A stretch of 64,000 nt of DNA from Heterobasidion occidentale (lineage: Eukaryota > Basidiomycota > Agaricomycetes > Russulales > Bondarzewiaceae). Under the pieces are notes generated by a model. That model was not told where the DNA came from. It did not search any database and worked only from the letters and a program-made list of their open reading frames with translations. The DNA lies in NCBI GenBank assembly GCA_039111635.1, contig JBCAQO010000003.1:124001-188000 (forward strand), given 5' to 3'. Positions 43,798 to 56,062 of this stretch are shown in pieces. The stretch's first letter is position 1. Each line of letters starts with the position of its first letter. The translations under genes and the position numbers were made by a program.

Positions 43798-44639
43798 CTG
43801 CGTGGACGGGATTTGAAGCCGGTTGAGACATGGGGGCGGTATCGTCTTCAGCTAGACTGCTAGCGGCGACCTTAAGTCTTTGGTGACGATCTGGGCGGGG
43901 AGAATTGTGCGGACGTTTGGGGTGAGTGACGAGTACGAAGTGGACAGATGTGGGTGCGTACCGCATTCAACATCCGCATCGCTCATCGATCGTTGCCCAC
44001 GCGATCCTTGGCACGTGTTGTCTCGACCTCGACCTTCACAGACCTTGCATCTGCGCACTGTACGGCGCCGATGTTGGACATCTCACATATCGTCCACACT
44101 TAATATAACCAAATCAAAAAGTGGTGCGTTTGCCTCCTGCACTGGGACCTCGATCCGAACGGCGGAATCGTGTATGACAGTACGTTGCAGGGAGAGATTG
44201 TACTTATTTTCTCCTGCACGATCCGAAATTATAATGTTAGTCACTTCCAGATAAAGCCGCAACCGTGAACACACTGGGGGCAGTCTCCAAAATGACTGGT
44301 AACCTATCGAAGCATGTCATTAAAAGCGCACCTTTCATCGCATCATTCTCGTCCTCACTAAGCTAGAAATGTGCGTCATCGAAAGCGGGAGTTTACACAC
44401 AAGCCCTTTGACTACGCATAGAAGGATGTGGGCCTCACGTCCAAACGAACGCGAGTCAATCGAATATTCGGAACGCGGGCACATGCACATGGCCACTAGC
44501 ATCAGCCCAATTGTATCCAACGACTGGAAGAGTGATGAGTGTGCCAGCAGGCGCTCGCGATCGAGTGCTCCTTGTCCCAATCCAGACGAAGGACACAAAC
44601 TCCCACAGGAAGTTGAATCGCTCGTCAACATGCTCTCTT

Positions 44640-45745
44640 GAGTCGACAGTGGGATCTACCTTGACCACGACCTTGCCCGTCGCACGCCTCGACATCAAGC
44701 GGTCATAGGCGGCGAACACATCGTCGAATGCATACACAGAGTCTACGGGCGGTTTCACCCTGCCTGTGCACCAAATCCGGGAGGTTGACGCCAATAAAGG
44801 GAATGTGAGTACAGAGAAGATACATGCGATTATAAAAACATACCGTCTGCTATGAAAGGATAGATAGCCTCCATCGTTCATTCTGGGCCGCCGATGTCAT
44901 CCTACGGTCACAAAGCCCAAGTCAACACCTTGCATACGAAACACAATCTAGTTCATGAACTGGTTAGGCGGTGACGATGGCCAGCGTGATATGAGCAAAG
45001 TGGAAGCGAGGCGGACATTGAACGCGCACCTCGTCCGCGCCGAGCCCAAGCACGTAGTCCCTATTCTTCCTATACGCGCACGCGACGATGGCCTTCGCGG
45101 GCTGGATGGCGTACGCGCCGACGTGCTGTCGTCGTTGACAAAGAGAGTATGGCCGGGCCCGAAGAGCGCGACGTCGAAGAGGCATTGGTAGGCCGTGACC
45201 GCGACGGCGGCGATGCCAGCAGCTTTTGTGGGGGTCGTGGTGGGGAGGTCCGGGCGCGTGGAGAGCAGAGACGAGTCGGAGATGGTGTATTTGCAAAGGG
45301 CGCCTTGGTGAGATTTGAATGCGTCGACTGGGGTACGGAGGGACGTCAGAGGGAAGATGGTGGTGGTAGAGTGAGTGAGTACTTACAAGGACGTATCACC
45401 CCATAGACGGCGTCTCCGTTTTACCAGTGCGACCCGTTCGCATCCACAACGATGCCCGAAAAGTCATACTCAGCCACGGCTGGCCTCCCCGCGAAAAGGT
45501 TGGGAACCAGGCGCATAATGTTATACCCTCTGTAGCAAAAACGCACAGAGATTTTCAGAAAAAAGGAGACCGCGCTTGGGATTGGAGAAATACACGGGGT
45601 TGAGGGCGGCGGCTTGGACTTTGACAAGGACGTTGTCCTGATTTAGTTCACTGGGAACGGGGAGATCGTGGACGTGCACGAGGGCGTTGCGCGGGGTGCC
45701 GCGCGCGACGACTTGCCAGGCTTGTTGAATGGCAGGGATGTCCAT
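44640..45745 (-). pseudogene. Medium-chain (zinc-type/quinone oxidoreductase-like) dehydrogenase relic
   Basis: Minus strand, ATG at 45,745: MDIPAIQQAWQVVARGTP, then VKVQAAALNP, YNIMRLVPNLFAGRPAVAEY and DFSGIVVDANGSHW. In the next codon TAA interrupts the expected NGDAVYGVI (about 45,417). The cofactor-domain start is present: HQGALCKYTISDSS, GIAAVAVTAYQCLFD, LFVNDDSTSVGAYAIQ and YVLGLGADE. Roughly the next 140 residues of a normal ~350-residue enzyme are missing. The frame resumes with VKPPVDSVYAFDDVFAAYDR and RATGKVVVKVDP near 44,650. Such enzymes reduce enones or quinones with NADPH. With a nonsense codon, an internal deletion and an unclear first splice, it is probably dead. Confidence 0.7.
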
Positions 45746-46244
45746 GAGAACGATGAGATTGGGAGCAGGATGCAACGAACGGTGTGTAGCGCCATGGCCA
45801 AGGAGGGAGAGGCGAAGGGGATGGACTTGATTTGGCGGAAAGAAGAGAGGAGAACGACGGAGCGAGGCTAAACCCCGCGTCACGTGGATGTGCTGTACTA
45901 CTTGAGGTGGTTCAGCGAGCTTCAGCGCTGAAGACTGCGACCCCAAGATATCTTACACATTTCCTCATCACCATACGATATCCGTCTACGGCCTCGAAAA
46001 GTGTCGATCAAAAATCTGTCGAGAATGATCATGGCTGCCCAGTCATCCCAAGAATGATATCGTGTGCATCGTTGCGCGGCAGAAAGCAATCATCGGACAA
46101 CGTAAAGAATACAAAGAGTTGGTACAACATGGTGTGAGTATGATGGTAGCAATTGTAGACTTGCATGACAAAAGAAAAGAGAGAGGAGACAAAGGGTTCG
46201 GCCCATCATAGCTTCTGAAATATCCTTATGACATCCTGTCATTA
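45746..46244. other. Intergenic spacer
   Basis: Between the dehydrogenase relic start and the 14-3-3 stop. No supported gene. The stretch 46,140-46,200 is purine-rich. Confidence 0.3.
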
Positions 46245-47251
46245 CTACCGAGCTTTGAACTCGCCTTGCCTAGCTTGTGACTCTACACAAGCCGCGACCA
46301 TCAGCCAATCTCGCTCGAGCCAATAATTCCCGGCTGAGAACACGCACCTTGCTGCACCATCTCTTCCGCCCACAGCACCAGATCGTCGCGCAACAGCTGC
46401 AGAATCATGAGCGCGTCCTTCCCCGCGCGCTCCGGCGCCTGCTCGAGGCCCAGCACGGCCTCGTCAAACGCGTGCTTCGCGAGGTGGCACGCGCGCTCGG
46501 GGCTCGCGCGCACGTCGCGGAAAAAGACGGCGAAGTTGAGCGCGAGCCCGAGGCGCGTCGGGTGCCACGGCTCGAGCGTGCCCAGCGCGTGCTTGTACGC
46601 GGCCTTGTACGACTCGAGCGCGCGGGTGGCGCTCGACTCGCGCAGCGCGCGCGTCGCGAACTCTGCGAGGTAGCGGTAATAGTCGCCTTGCCTACAGCGC
46701 GACGCGTTCGTCAATGCTTCGTGGGAGCAGAAGAAGGAAGCGGGCGGAGGAGGACGGTGCGCACATCTTGTGATAGAAGACGCGCTCTTCGCCGATGCTC
46801 GCAGCCGGCGTGAGCGTCTTCTCGAGCAGCCTCAGAAGCTCGGTGCACCGGTTCGCCAGCTCATTCTCGATCCGCTCGCGCTCGCGCTGCAGCAACGCGA
46901 GCTCGTGCCGCGGGACGTCGGGGACCATCCTCTCGTGCTTCTCGATTTGGTCGACGGCGCGCCAGCTTGCGCGCAGGGTGCCCGTGATGTTCTTATACGC
47001 GATGGAGAGCAGGTTGCGCTCTTCCGTGGTGAGCTGGGCATCGGAGTAGGCGATGATGGACTTGAGTTGGGATATCACGTCTGCGAGATAGGGAACGTTG
47101 GATGTCACAGCGAAGGTGCCACGGTTAGTGCTTGGGTCTGCTTTGATTTGAGCGCAGCGAACCCACCATCCCATCGTTCTGCTTGCTCGGCGAGCTTCGC
47201 GATGAACAAGCAGTCAGCGCGCGAAGCCTTCGTGTTGACCTGAGTTTTCAT
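46245..47251 (-). CDS. 14-3-3 family protein (divergent)
   Basis: Four exons on the minus strand: 47251..47167, 47080..46765, 46691..46348 and 46273..46245. Phases agree and the product is 257 residues. Motifs in order: ADCLFIAKLAEQAERWD, LTTEERNLLSIAYKNITG (phosphate-binding Lys), TLRASWR (Arg), KMQGDYYRYLAEFA (Arg and Tyr of the phosphopeptide pocket), RLGLALNFAVFF and MILQLLRDDLVLWAEEM. 14-3-3 dimers bind phosphoserine/threonine clients in signalling and cell-cycle control. This copy departs from the usual LNFSVFYYEI and has RDVRASPERA instead. It is probably a divergent paralogue rather than the main house-keeping form; binding residues are kept. Intron 1 shows a CTAAC branch site. Confidence 0.9.
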
Positions 47252-49579
47252 CGTTGACGAACAGATGGTGAAGATGAGAGTTGGTTGTATAGGCAAGCAA
47301 GCGTACTTACGGGGGACATTTGTGCGCAGAGGTTTGTTTGTATTTATTAGAATAGCAACGCTCGAGATTCTTCTGCGGGACAAGGGAACTAGCTAGCCAA
47401 CGTCTGAGCGTACAACTCCTGGGTATCGACAAGGGGAAAAAGGGGGGAGATGAAACGAGGCGACTATAGCGGACCAAGCACGGTGCTTTAAGGGAAAAGG
47501 AAAACGTGTGTTTGGGTCCGGGGCAGGGGGCATGAGGCCGGAGGGCAAAGCACCGTCACGCATGCCCTAGGGCCTCCTGGAACCGGCTACGCACGCATCT
47601 GCATCATCCATCGCTTCCCCTTCATCGCATAAAGGAACGCTGACGTCCGTTCGGTTGTGAGCGCGTCACCGGCGGCCCAGAACAATTGGGAAGGGGGACG
47701 ACGAAGAAGCTCCTAAATCTTGACTTAGAGTGATCCGCGGACCCTTTGCAACGTGAAGTTCGACGTCATGAGAGTGGGCGACGATATACAGCTGAAGGTT
47801 TGCTATGCGGAGTTTAGAGCACAGAAACGAGGCAAGGCAAGTGGAGGATGTCAACGAACAGGTCGGCAGGTCGGAGGCGGCCCCGGTCTGCTGTGCCGTC
47901 GGCAAACCTCGGCATCGACCTAAAATCAAAAATCACGTTAAAATTAGTGGCTATTATTGGTTGCTCTTTCGCTGCATCGACCATCGCCCGCGTCTCTTCT
48001 TTCGTTTCCCAATTGTTCAGCGGCAAAGGGGCCCGGTTTCAGCCCTGACCTGAAAGTGCAAAACCAAGTTCGATGATAGGGGCAGTGAAGGACAGACACT
48101 GCATTGACCCAGGCACAATGTTTCAAAGTCTAAAATACTCGTTCGTGAGCCTGGAGGAAACTGGAAACATGATTCACCTTCTGGCTCTATCGCGCTCTGG
48201 CTAGTGATCTCTCGCCTTGGGTAGCTTTGCAACTCTAGGTTCTCTTCGCCGGGTCTGTTTCCACCCTTGAAAGAGGCACTGAATCACGCTGCGAATGGTC
48301 TGGGGTAATGTCGGTGCGTAGAATTTCACCGCGTCTTTCATGGCGCACAGATACGCATACTCACCCGCAATCTCCTGATCCGTTACCTCCCGTGTCTAAT
48401 GCATCCAATTCACGACTTCTTCCAGCAGCTTCCACTGTCAGGAATGATTTCAGGCATGACTCCGAACTCCCCGTCATTCGGTCTACGTTTGGTAGACTTG
48501 CTGGACACTTTCTAGCTCCCCACGACAAGGGTCAAGTCATATTTCGGTCTGAGAATTACGCAGTTGCCTCGTGGTGACCAGTCTGCAGCTTTGGCGGACT
48601 ACGTCTCACGACGAAAGACGAACACGATCGATAATCTTTTGACGTTGAACTTGTCCTCCTTCATCATCCTGCTCATGGCGCGTGCTCCTTTCCTCTTCTT
48701 TCCATTATAACTGCTTGAGAATGCCGTTGTCCATGTTGATTCCAGCGCAATAGCACTCGTTTGCAGGGTGTTCAGGGACATCGTGTTTCCTCGACATAGC
48801 GATTACAGGGAGCTTCACATCACAACTCATGGTACCCTGACTGTGGCCCCCTTTAACAGCGTTTAGGTTTCAGGATCGACCTAGCAAACAGTGTGTATCT
48901 AGCCGTCGTGAGGCATGCGGACGCAGATAGCAGACGATTCTCTTTGCTATGAAGGTGAGCTCCTTTCAATCCTGACGATTTGCCATCAAAATGTCAAACA
49001 GGAGACTCTCGGCTGTTTCCTAAATGTTATCATGTCATACGACCCCGAGCGTGCACACTCGAGTGTCAATGTTTGCGAGACCCGTATCTGACTTGAAGCT
49101 GCCATTCGATTTCAGCTAGTTGTGAACTCGGGATTATGGCGGACCTCTGATCGAGAATATTCTATTGCACTGCCCTACATACCTTCGGGGACGCGGAGGG
49201 AACAAAGACCTCAGAGGCGAAAAGAAGAATCTGAATTTTTGGTTCATATGCATAAGGACTCCGAAATAAATTATTTTGGGCTGAACACACAATCGTTACA
49301 CCTATTAACAATCGTCCTAGAGACATGATTGCACTGGCTCTATTCATTCAGGGGGCTCGAAAAGAAGTGCAATGAGTAAGACCGTCCGCGCCACCCTGCG
49401 CTACTTACCGTGCGGAACAAAAAAATATATTGGATGACAACGCGGAGTGAGCGGAGTATCGGCCGTCCCCGAATCGTACTTAACCATTGAACTCCACCGT
49501 CTCGCCACCAGCCTCAGTGGCTCTAATCTGAACACACACCACAACCTCCACTTCTGAAAAGTCTCTACAGCTCCCCAAG
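47252..49579. other. 2.3-kb region without a supported gene
   Basis: Short frames exist, for example 60 codons at 48,599-48,781 (minus) with KKRKGARAMSRMMKEDKFNVKR, and a 70-codon frame at 47,814-48,026 (minus). None has a recognisable domain or clear splice context. The part nearest 47,252 should hold the 14-3-3 promoter, with TC-rich stretches; 49,440-49,560 should hold the promoter of FunK1-B. Confidence 0.4.
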
Positions 49580-52094
49580 ATGGCAACCGTTCCCGGTGGC
49601 AGATGTTTAATTGGAGGCGATGACTACCATAGCTCACTGTGAGTCAAATTCCTATGCACGGGCCCACGGCGCGGTGATGGTTTTCGACGGATCGATAACC
49701 TTTGAGTGTTTGCAAGTGTAAATCAAGATGCCTTCCTCATACAGTTCCAAGTTTCATCACACGATACCTGCAAACTCGACCGGCTCCTCAATTTTCTTGA
49801 CACAGTGTGTTTCTGACGGTGAAGACCTATCCACACTCGACAAGGAGGCGCTTCTCGATCAATGTCTCAACAAAGTGCTCCCTATCTGTAATGAGGAAGA
49901 GGTGCGGGCGCATTTACAAACATAGTATGTACCTCATTGTATAGAATAAAACGCAGCAGAATATTCACAGCCTTCCCTGATAGCTGCGCGTCCTTGAAAA
50001 GTAATGAACTCAAGCTGGGACGGCGGGTATCATTCATTGACTTCTGCAACTACGCTTTGGACAAATTGAGCGTGCTCGAGTTACCACATCTGCGTCGCCC
50101 TTCCTCGAATCAGATTCTTCTTCATCGTGGCACTGACATCCCGACCCTCGATCGCATCCAACAGGATGCGTTAGCGGAAGGACCGTTCATCATTGTGACC
50201 TCGCTCGCTTCGGCAAGACGCGCATCCGCGAAACACGGAGACACGTCCTGGAATGGGGCAGTGGAGAATTTGTGTCGACAGCCACCATCGAAAGGGTTCG
50301 TGTGGCCCGACGTCCTGTCTGCTGTGGAGATGGACAGTATCTCCGTAGCCATCCCAGGACCACCGGAGCAGTATGACACGTCCTCCCACGTGCGAGAGGT
50401 ATCGGTACCCAAGGAACAATGGTTGTTCAATGTACACGACCGGATGTCCGGAGAGTCCAACACTCGCATACAGCTCTCTCGAAAGGCATTGGAACAATCA
50501 CAGACTCGGTGCGGCACTCACGCCACTGACATGTTGAGCAGCGCTTTGTGTGTCAATCACGCTATCAATCTGCACATCGTCGGTGAGTGCAGCCGCTTGA
50601 CTGGCTCGCTATCTTGATCTCATCTCAGTATCTTGATCGAACTCAGATGATGTGGCATCGATCTGGTGGTACGATCATCAGGGTATCATCCGCTCTGAGG
50701 CAATGAACTTCATACAGGATCTACCGCGTTTCTTGGTCCTTCTCCTCGCGTTCCAACGTTTCACCCTCGAGGACTGGGGTGTCAACACGATGCTGAATCC
50801 AAAGGCTCGTGACATCCACGATGCCGCGGCATCGAATGAGGTAAATGCCGCTATCCAAGCGTCGCCTTTTGAGTTCCAGTTTCCCGCGTCTGGCGCGAAC
50901 AAGGGCGCCAAAGTCGAGGTCAACCCCAAGGAAGTACTTCACAGTCGTTGGAGCCTACGTGGACGGGCGACGCGTGTGGTAGGTGCCAGCAGCCAGTCTC
51001 GACATCCCGTCACGGGAGACAGCTTGGACCACGTCCCGCTCGTCGTCAAGCTCTCCTGGCCGGAGACGTGGCGATTGAGCGAGCAGACCGTGCTGGCCCG
51101 GGCCAAAGCGTGTGGGAAAGGCAACCGCGACGTCGAGAATCATCTCCCGGACTTGATTTGCTCGTATGATCTTGGCTACTCGACCGGGACGATTCGCAAG
51201 GCTGTCGGCGTGTCCGAGTCCGAACACAGTTCAAAGGAGCCTCGTGTGCTTCGGGTAACGCTCTTTCGACGACTCTATCCCCTGACCATGCTCGGTGGGG
51301 AACAATTCGTTGCTGCCTGGCTTGGATGCATTCAATGTGCGTGTCTCCGTTCTACTGTAGACGGTCGTCCACTGAGAGATCGGATGCAGGCCACTACGTG
51401 CTGTGGACGAAGGGCGTCCGACACAACGACCCTAGCTTGGCCAATCTGATGCTCCGGCGCACGAATGACAAGTACTACGGGGTGATGAACGACTGGGACC
51501 TCGCCACCGTGGTTGACGAGTCTCCAGATACCAAGCGGGGCGCACTGACAGGCACAGTGCCGTTCATGGCGCAGGACGAGCTCTTCAAACTCGCGGTGAA
51601 GCAGAGCGACGAGCGCATCTACCGGTATGACCTCGAAGCCTTTATCTGGATCCTTCTCTGGGTCTGTGTCCGGTACCAGGACACCCGCCTGCTCCCGAAT
51701 CCGGAGCTCAGCCACTGGAAGTCGTTCGACTTCGGCGGCATCGCAAGCTCGAAGCAGGCTTACATCGACCACGAGTGGCGCTCGCGCCACGCTGTGCGCC
51801 CGACCAAGTCATGGGAGAACGAGTGGCGCCTGGTTTGGAAGCTCCTCGACTGGTTAGAGCAGAGCTTCGTGGTGCGCGAGGCTATCCGACGGCGCGCGGC
51901 GGATCGCTTCCACGACGACGACGACGACGCCCGTGGAGACGTACGAAGAGCCTGCAGACGATGCGACGTACCTTTCCTTCATGGCAGTCCTCACGGAAGT
52001 CGGCCAGTCGGTCGCGAGCCTCAGCTGGCTGCTCGATCTCGTGCGCCCTGTGAAGAAACGGCGCCTGCGTAAGCGCGCGACGCGCCGCCATTAG
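49580..52094 (+). pseudogene. FunK1 fungal-type protein kinase, copy B (frameshifts near both ends)
   Basis: Exon 1 starts MATVPGGRCLIGGDDYHSSL (49,580-49,638), ending in the same place as copies A and C. In exon 2 the frame breaks after HDTCKLDRLLNFLDTV: two bases are missing against copy C (HDTCGLDQLLKYFLTQCV), so LDKEALLDQCLNKVLPICN follows in another frame. Exons 3-5 are open: NALDKLSVL-like region, SKGFVWPDVLSAVEM, SIWWYDHQGIIRSEA, PLVVKLSWPE, RHNDPSLANLM and NDWDLA. Near 51,917 a GAC run precedes another frame change; the natural C-terminus (ADDATYLSFMAVLTEVGQS ... ATRRH) is one frame away. Kinase motifs are intact, but a full-length protein needs both shifts repaired or explained by splicing. 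Confidence 0.75.
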
Positions 52095-52285
52095 AATGCG
52101 ATACCAGTCTCGTTGTAGCCTTAAGTCTGTCCCGAACGTTTGTTTCAATCCGCGCTGTACTTTTTGTGAAACGGGTCCATGCAGCGCTCTATCCTATGTA
52201 AATACCAAACGCGTCCACTGACCACGGAATATATGATGTACACCTTGCTCTTCGGCGTGACGTCGCATACACGCACGAAGTGGGG
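52095..52285. other. Convergent spacer between FunK1-B and the deacylase gene
   Basis: About 190 nt between two 3 prime ends that face each other. No gene or clear terminator motif is visible. Confidence 0.3.
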
Positions 52286-55200
52286 TTACCGCTGTCCGCG
52301 CGCTGGCCACCGCATGCTTGGCCATGCGGTCCCGCCCCAGTACCGCGGGCCGACGCGCACGACGACGAGGGCGCAAACGGCGATCCAGGCGCAGTCGAAC
52401 ACGACGTACGTGTCCCGCGCGCTGCGCAGGAACGCGAAGAGTGCGCCCGCGGAAAGCAGCCAGCGCACGGAGACCTTCTCTAATCTGCAACCGCGGACGC
52501 GCAAGCGGCGCAACCAGGGCAGCGTCAGCGCGCACCAAATTGACACCTCAAAGCGGGAGAGAAAGCAGAGAGAGGAGGCGAAAGAAGGCACTCACGGCGC
52601 GCGCACGAGCACGGGCCCGCGGGCCCACGATGCGTAGTCGACGAGCACGAGGAACGGCGCGACAGCGAAGAAGCCGCGATCTCCAGCGGCGAACGGCGCG
52701 GCATACCCCGCGCTTGCAAGCGCGCGCACCCAGACGACGAGTACAGGCGCGACAAGCGGCAGGAGCCAGGTCATCAGGAGGAGTGCGTGCGCGGCGTGAT
52801 TGTGCGCTTCGCGGCGCTGTGCACTCGGGCTCGCGCACTGAGGCGAGGGCGGGGACGACGGGTGGGGGGGAGACGGAGCGCGGGGTGGGCGAGGAGAGCG
52901 TGGCAGGTAGCGGGGCGGCGGTTGTGGCGCAGGTGAAGAGGTGGATGATCCAGCAGCCGAGGAAGGCGACCTGCCACGGGACGACCACGGCGATGAGGAC
53001 GAACATGAGGACGAGCGAGACGACAGTGTTGCGTCGGATACCTGCGTCATCGCGCTTTCTGCAACCCCCGCGAGCGGCAGCCCAATCAGATCAAACTACG
53101 AACAGAGACAGAGGGAGGGAGAGGCGCGCGGGGAAGAAGGGCTTTACCTCTCGCCGAGCCTGCGCAGCTTCCCGAGCGGCCACATGAGCGCGCGCAGCGC
53201 GTACCAGCTCATGCCCACGAGGCCCGTCGAGAGCAGGAGCAGGACCGGCGCGAGCGGCGCAAACACAGGCTCGCCCGCGTTTCCGAGGTACCATCCCTCC
53301 GGAAGCGGCACGAACGAGAGCACGAGCGCTGCGCCAAGCAGCCACCGCACGCGCACGCGCGCAAACGCCTCGAGCGACGCCGCCACGCCCGGCATCGCGC
53401 CTGCCGCGCACCGAAATGATACGGCACAATCGCACGACGCATACGAAAAAGCAACACCCCCGCCCAGACCGTCAGCCCAACGTCGCACGAGAGAACGGGC
53501 CAACAAAGGATGCAGAGACACGTACCACTCCGCTCCGCATCCGAGAGCGCGTCGCTCCACGCGTACAGCACGATGCCGACCGCCCACCCTGCGCATGCGG
53601 CCCAGTACCGCGCTGCCGCACGCCCGAGCGTAGCCCACGCATCGACGCGCAGGCGCACTGTGCGCAAGCGGCATGCGGGGGTACTCGCGTTGGCGTTGGC
53701 GGCATCGGCATGCGCGTACGCGTACACCGCCAAACTGAGCCCCCGCGTGCGCGGCGCGAGGAACGGCGCGCCTGCGTGCGCATGCAGGAGGAGCGGGACG
53801 CGTTTATGCGGGTGGAATGGGTAAAAGTGGGATTCGACGGTGGAGGCGAGCTCAAGCAGGGGCGGGAGGAGGGCGTCTGCGTCGAGGAGAAAAAGGAGGG
53901 CGAGTGGGTGAGAGCGGGCCAGAGATTGAGAGAACGGTGGGAGAGGGTAGGTCGATGCGCACCATCGCATGACCCAGTCGCGCCCGGGTCGAACACGGGC
54001 GTCAAGCGATACACGACAAGCGCACTCGCCAGGAGCTGCGGCAGCGCAAGCACGGTGCGCACGCGCCCTGGTCCGCCTGCATCGAGCGCGATCTCGACGT
54101 CCTTGTACATTAGCTCTTCGCGCACGCGCGGTCGTCATTATCGTCGTCGTCAGCGGCGGCCTAACGGGTGCACAGAGCATTACAAGGTAGCACAACGCAC
54201 CGTGCACGGCAATATCGCTCGCCGCCTCTGCCCCTACCACCGGCTGCTCAACGAATCCGCCCGCCGCCCACCCCTGCCCATCCGCGTGCAAAACATCCAC
54301 CACGACCCATCGCTGCGCGCTGTCTACACCTTCGATAGCGGGCGGGAGACGCGCCGAGAAGAGCACTACCCCCTCGCCCTCGTCCACTCCTTCATTTGGG
54401 AGCGGGAATGGGGCGCCAGGGCGTGGGTGCGGAAGTACTCGAAGGGCGTCAGCTGCAAGGGGGGTGCACGTCGACAGCGACGGCGACGCTTCTGCCGGGA
54501 GCGATCCTGGTGCTACGGCTGTGCAGAGCCGAACGTCAACAATCAGCGCACCGGAATGGTGGGGCCCGACGCTGCGGACGGTGCCCTGCGCGACATATAG
54601 CACAAACGCGTAGCCACCTCGCTCCCGTCTTCTCACGGTATCGTGAGCATTGTCGTCATCGTCACCTTCCACGGGTAGCGGGACGTAGTACGAGCGCGCC
54701 TCCGCCGGAGCACGCAGCGCAAAGTCGGCACTAGAGACAAGCACGGAGCGCGCATGGGAGAGCCCGAGCGGGTGCGCATCCGATTGCCAAAAAGTGGGCT
54801 CTCGCGGCGCTGTCCCGTCTGCAAGCCATTTGTCAAGCGCCGCGCCGCGCATGTGCTCAAGGCTCAAGCTGGCGGTGCTCGAGTTGGAGGTGGGCAGAGG
54901 GAGCGCGCCGAGCTCGAGGGCAGCGCGGGCGACGCGCCACCGGACCTGGTGACACCAGACCATGGCCTGGTGCCCGACGCCGGACCAGCAGCCCTCGAGC
55001 GCGCTTGTGAATACTGTCCGGCGGTACGGGCGCAGTACCACTTCGGCGTCTACCTCGCGCGGAGACGCAACAGAGGCCGGAGGGCTGGGCAAGACGCACG
55101 ATTCGGACGCAACCATGCCGTCTGCGGCACCTCCACAGAGAGATAGCACTGGCGTGCGCGCCTCAGCAAGCGCGTGAGCATTGGCGGCGTAGAGGCGCGC

Positions 55201-55943
55201 GAGGCTGCGATCCAGACGCGCTGGCGAAAGCGCGTGTGGAGTGGCCAGGGTCATAATAGCTGCGATGCGCGGATGCGGAAGGAGGTGTGCGGCGACGGCG
55301 CCGCCCATAGAGTGGGCGACGAGGGTAATGGGGGTGTGAGGCGGGTAGAGAGAGAGGATGTATGCGATGGCGCTGGCCGTGTAGGAGGCTTGCGCGGCGA
55401 GGGTGGGGCCGTGAAGGGCAGATAGATCTTCGTTGAAGTCGACTGCGGGAGAGTAGGAGGGTCAGGAGGGGGGAGGGGGAGGAGGAGAGACGCGCACCGG
55501 CGTAGACGTCGAGAGGCTTGATGCCACTAGAGGAGAGGCCCGGGTCGGGAACGCGCGGGGCGGTGTAGAATTGTCGGGCGGCAGAAGAGGCGATGGAGCG
55601 GACCTGGCGGGAAGAGCCCGCGTTGCCGGGGATGAAGAGGACGGGGGCACCGCGGGGCTGGGCGTTACGTTCACGACAGTCAGGGCGAGCGAGGGGGGAA
55701 AAAACGCACTTGTGAAGAGGCGTCGGTGTCCCAGACGACCTCGCGGTAGAGCCAGAGGCTGTAGCGCGCAGCGAGCGGCGACCACGAGGCGTCGAGGGCG
55801 CGCTGGAGCACGTACGACGGCGCCATGTATGACATGCGGCAGCCCTGAGGGGACAGCGCAGTGGTGGTGTCTGACGCAGCGCGAAAAAGCGCATAGACAG
55901 CGACGAGGGCGGCGAGGGCGAGGGCGGGCAGCAAGCGAGCCAT
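52286..55943 (-). CDS. BST1: GPI inositol-deacylase (PGAP1/Bst1-type)
   Basis: Minus strand, ATG at 55,943: MARLLPALALAALVAVYALF is an N-terminal membrane anchor. SYMAPSYV and RYSLWLYREV follow, then an intron, PVLFIPGNAGSSRQVRSIAS, another intron and VDFNEDLSALHG. The lipase motif is TLVAHSMGGAVAA (nucleophile Ser, about 55,310), then IMTLATPHALSPARLD. The long first luminal region continues to HPLGLSHARSVLVSSADFAL and YVPLP. Several hydrophobic segments make the C-terminal membrane domain, including VLIAVVVPWQVAFLGCWII and FDCAWIAVCALVVVRVGP. The stop is at 52,286. The enzyme removes the acyl chain from inositol of GPI anchors in the ER. One intron (GTGCGC..CGCAG near 53,950) is clear, and one is needed near 54,150 to keep the frame. 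It is long and very GC-rich, so large open frames on the other strand are shadows. Confidence 0.85.
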
Positions 55944-56062
55944 CGTCGTCGTCGTCGCTGTTGACGGTCTCGACGAGCGTTCCCGTGACCGATGGGGTGC
56001 ACGTGCTCAACAGTCTCGAGTCAATCATCCCGGAAGGTTCGACACGACTTTCAAAGGTGGCG
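55944..56062. promoter_or_regulatory. 119-nt divergent spacer between GPI inositol-deacylase and FunK1-C
   Basis: The two start codons diverge across 119 nt. A GTC/GAC run (55,943-55,958) lies next to the deacylase start codon, as in the duplicated pair at 12,951-13,092. A shared bidirectional promoter is likely. No TATA box is visible. Confidence 0.5.

Noticed and set aside
48599..48781. 60-codon basic open frame (minus) as a small gene
   Set aside because: It has no partner exon, no recognisable family and no context. A frame of this length is expected by chance in 2.3 kb.
53416..54600. A 394-codon plus-strand open frame, and several other long frames over 52.3-56.0 kb
   Set aside because: This GC-rich region encodes the GPI inositol-deacylase on the minus strand. 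The other frames are Arg/Pro/Ala-rich shadows without domains.
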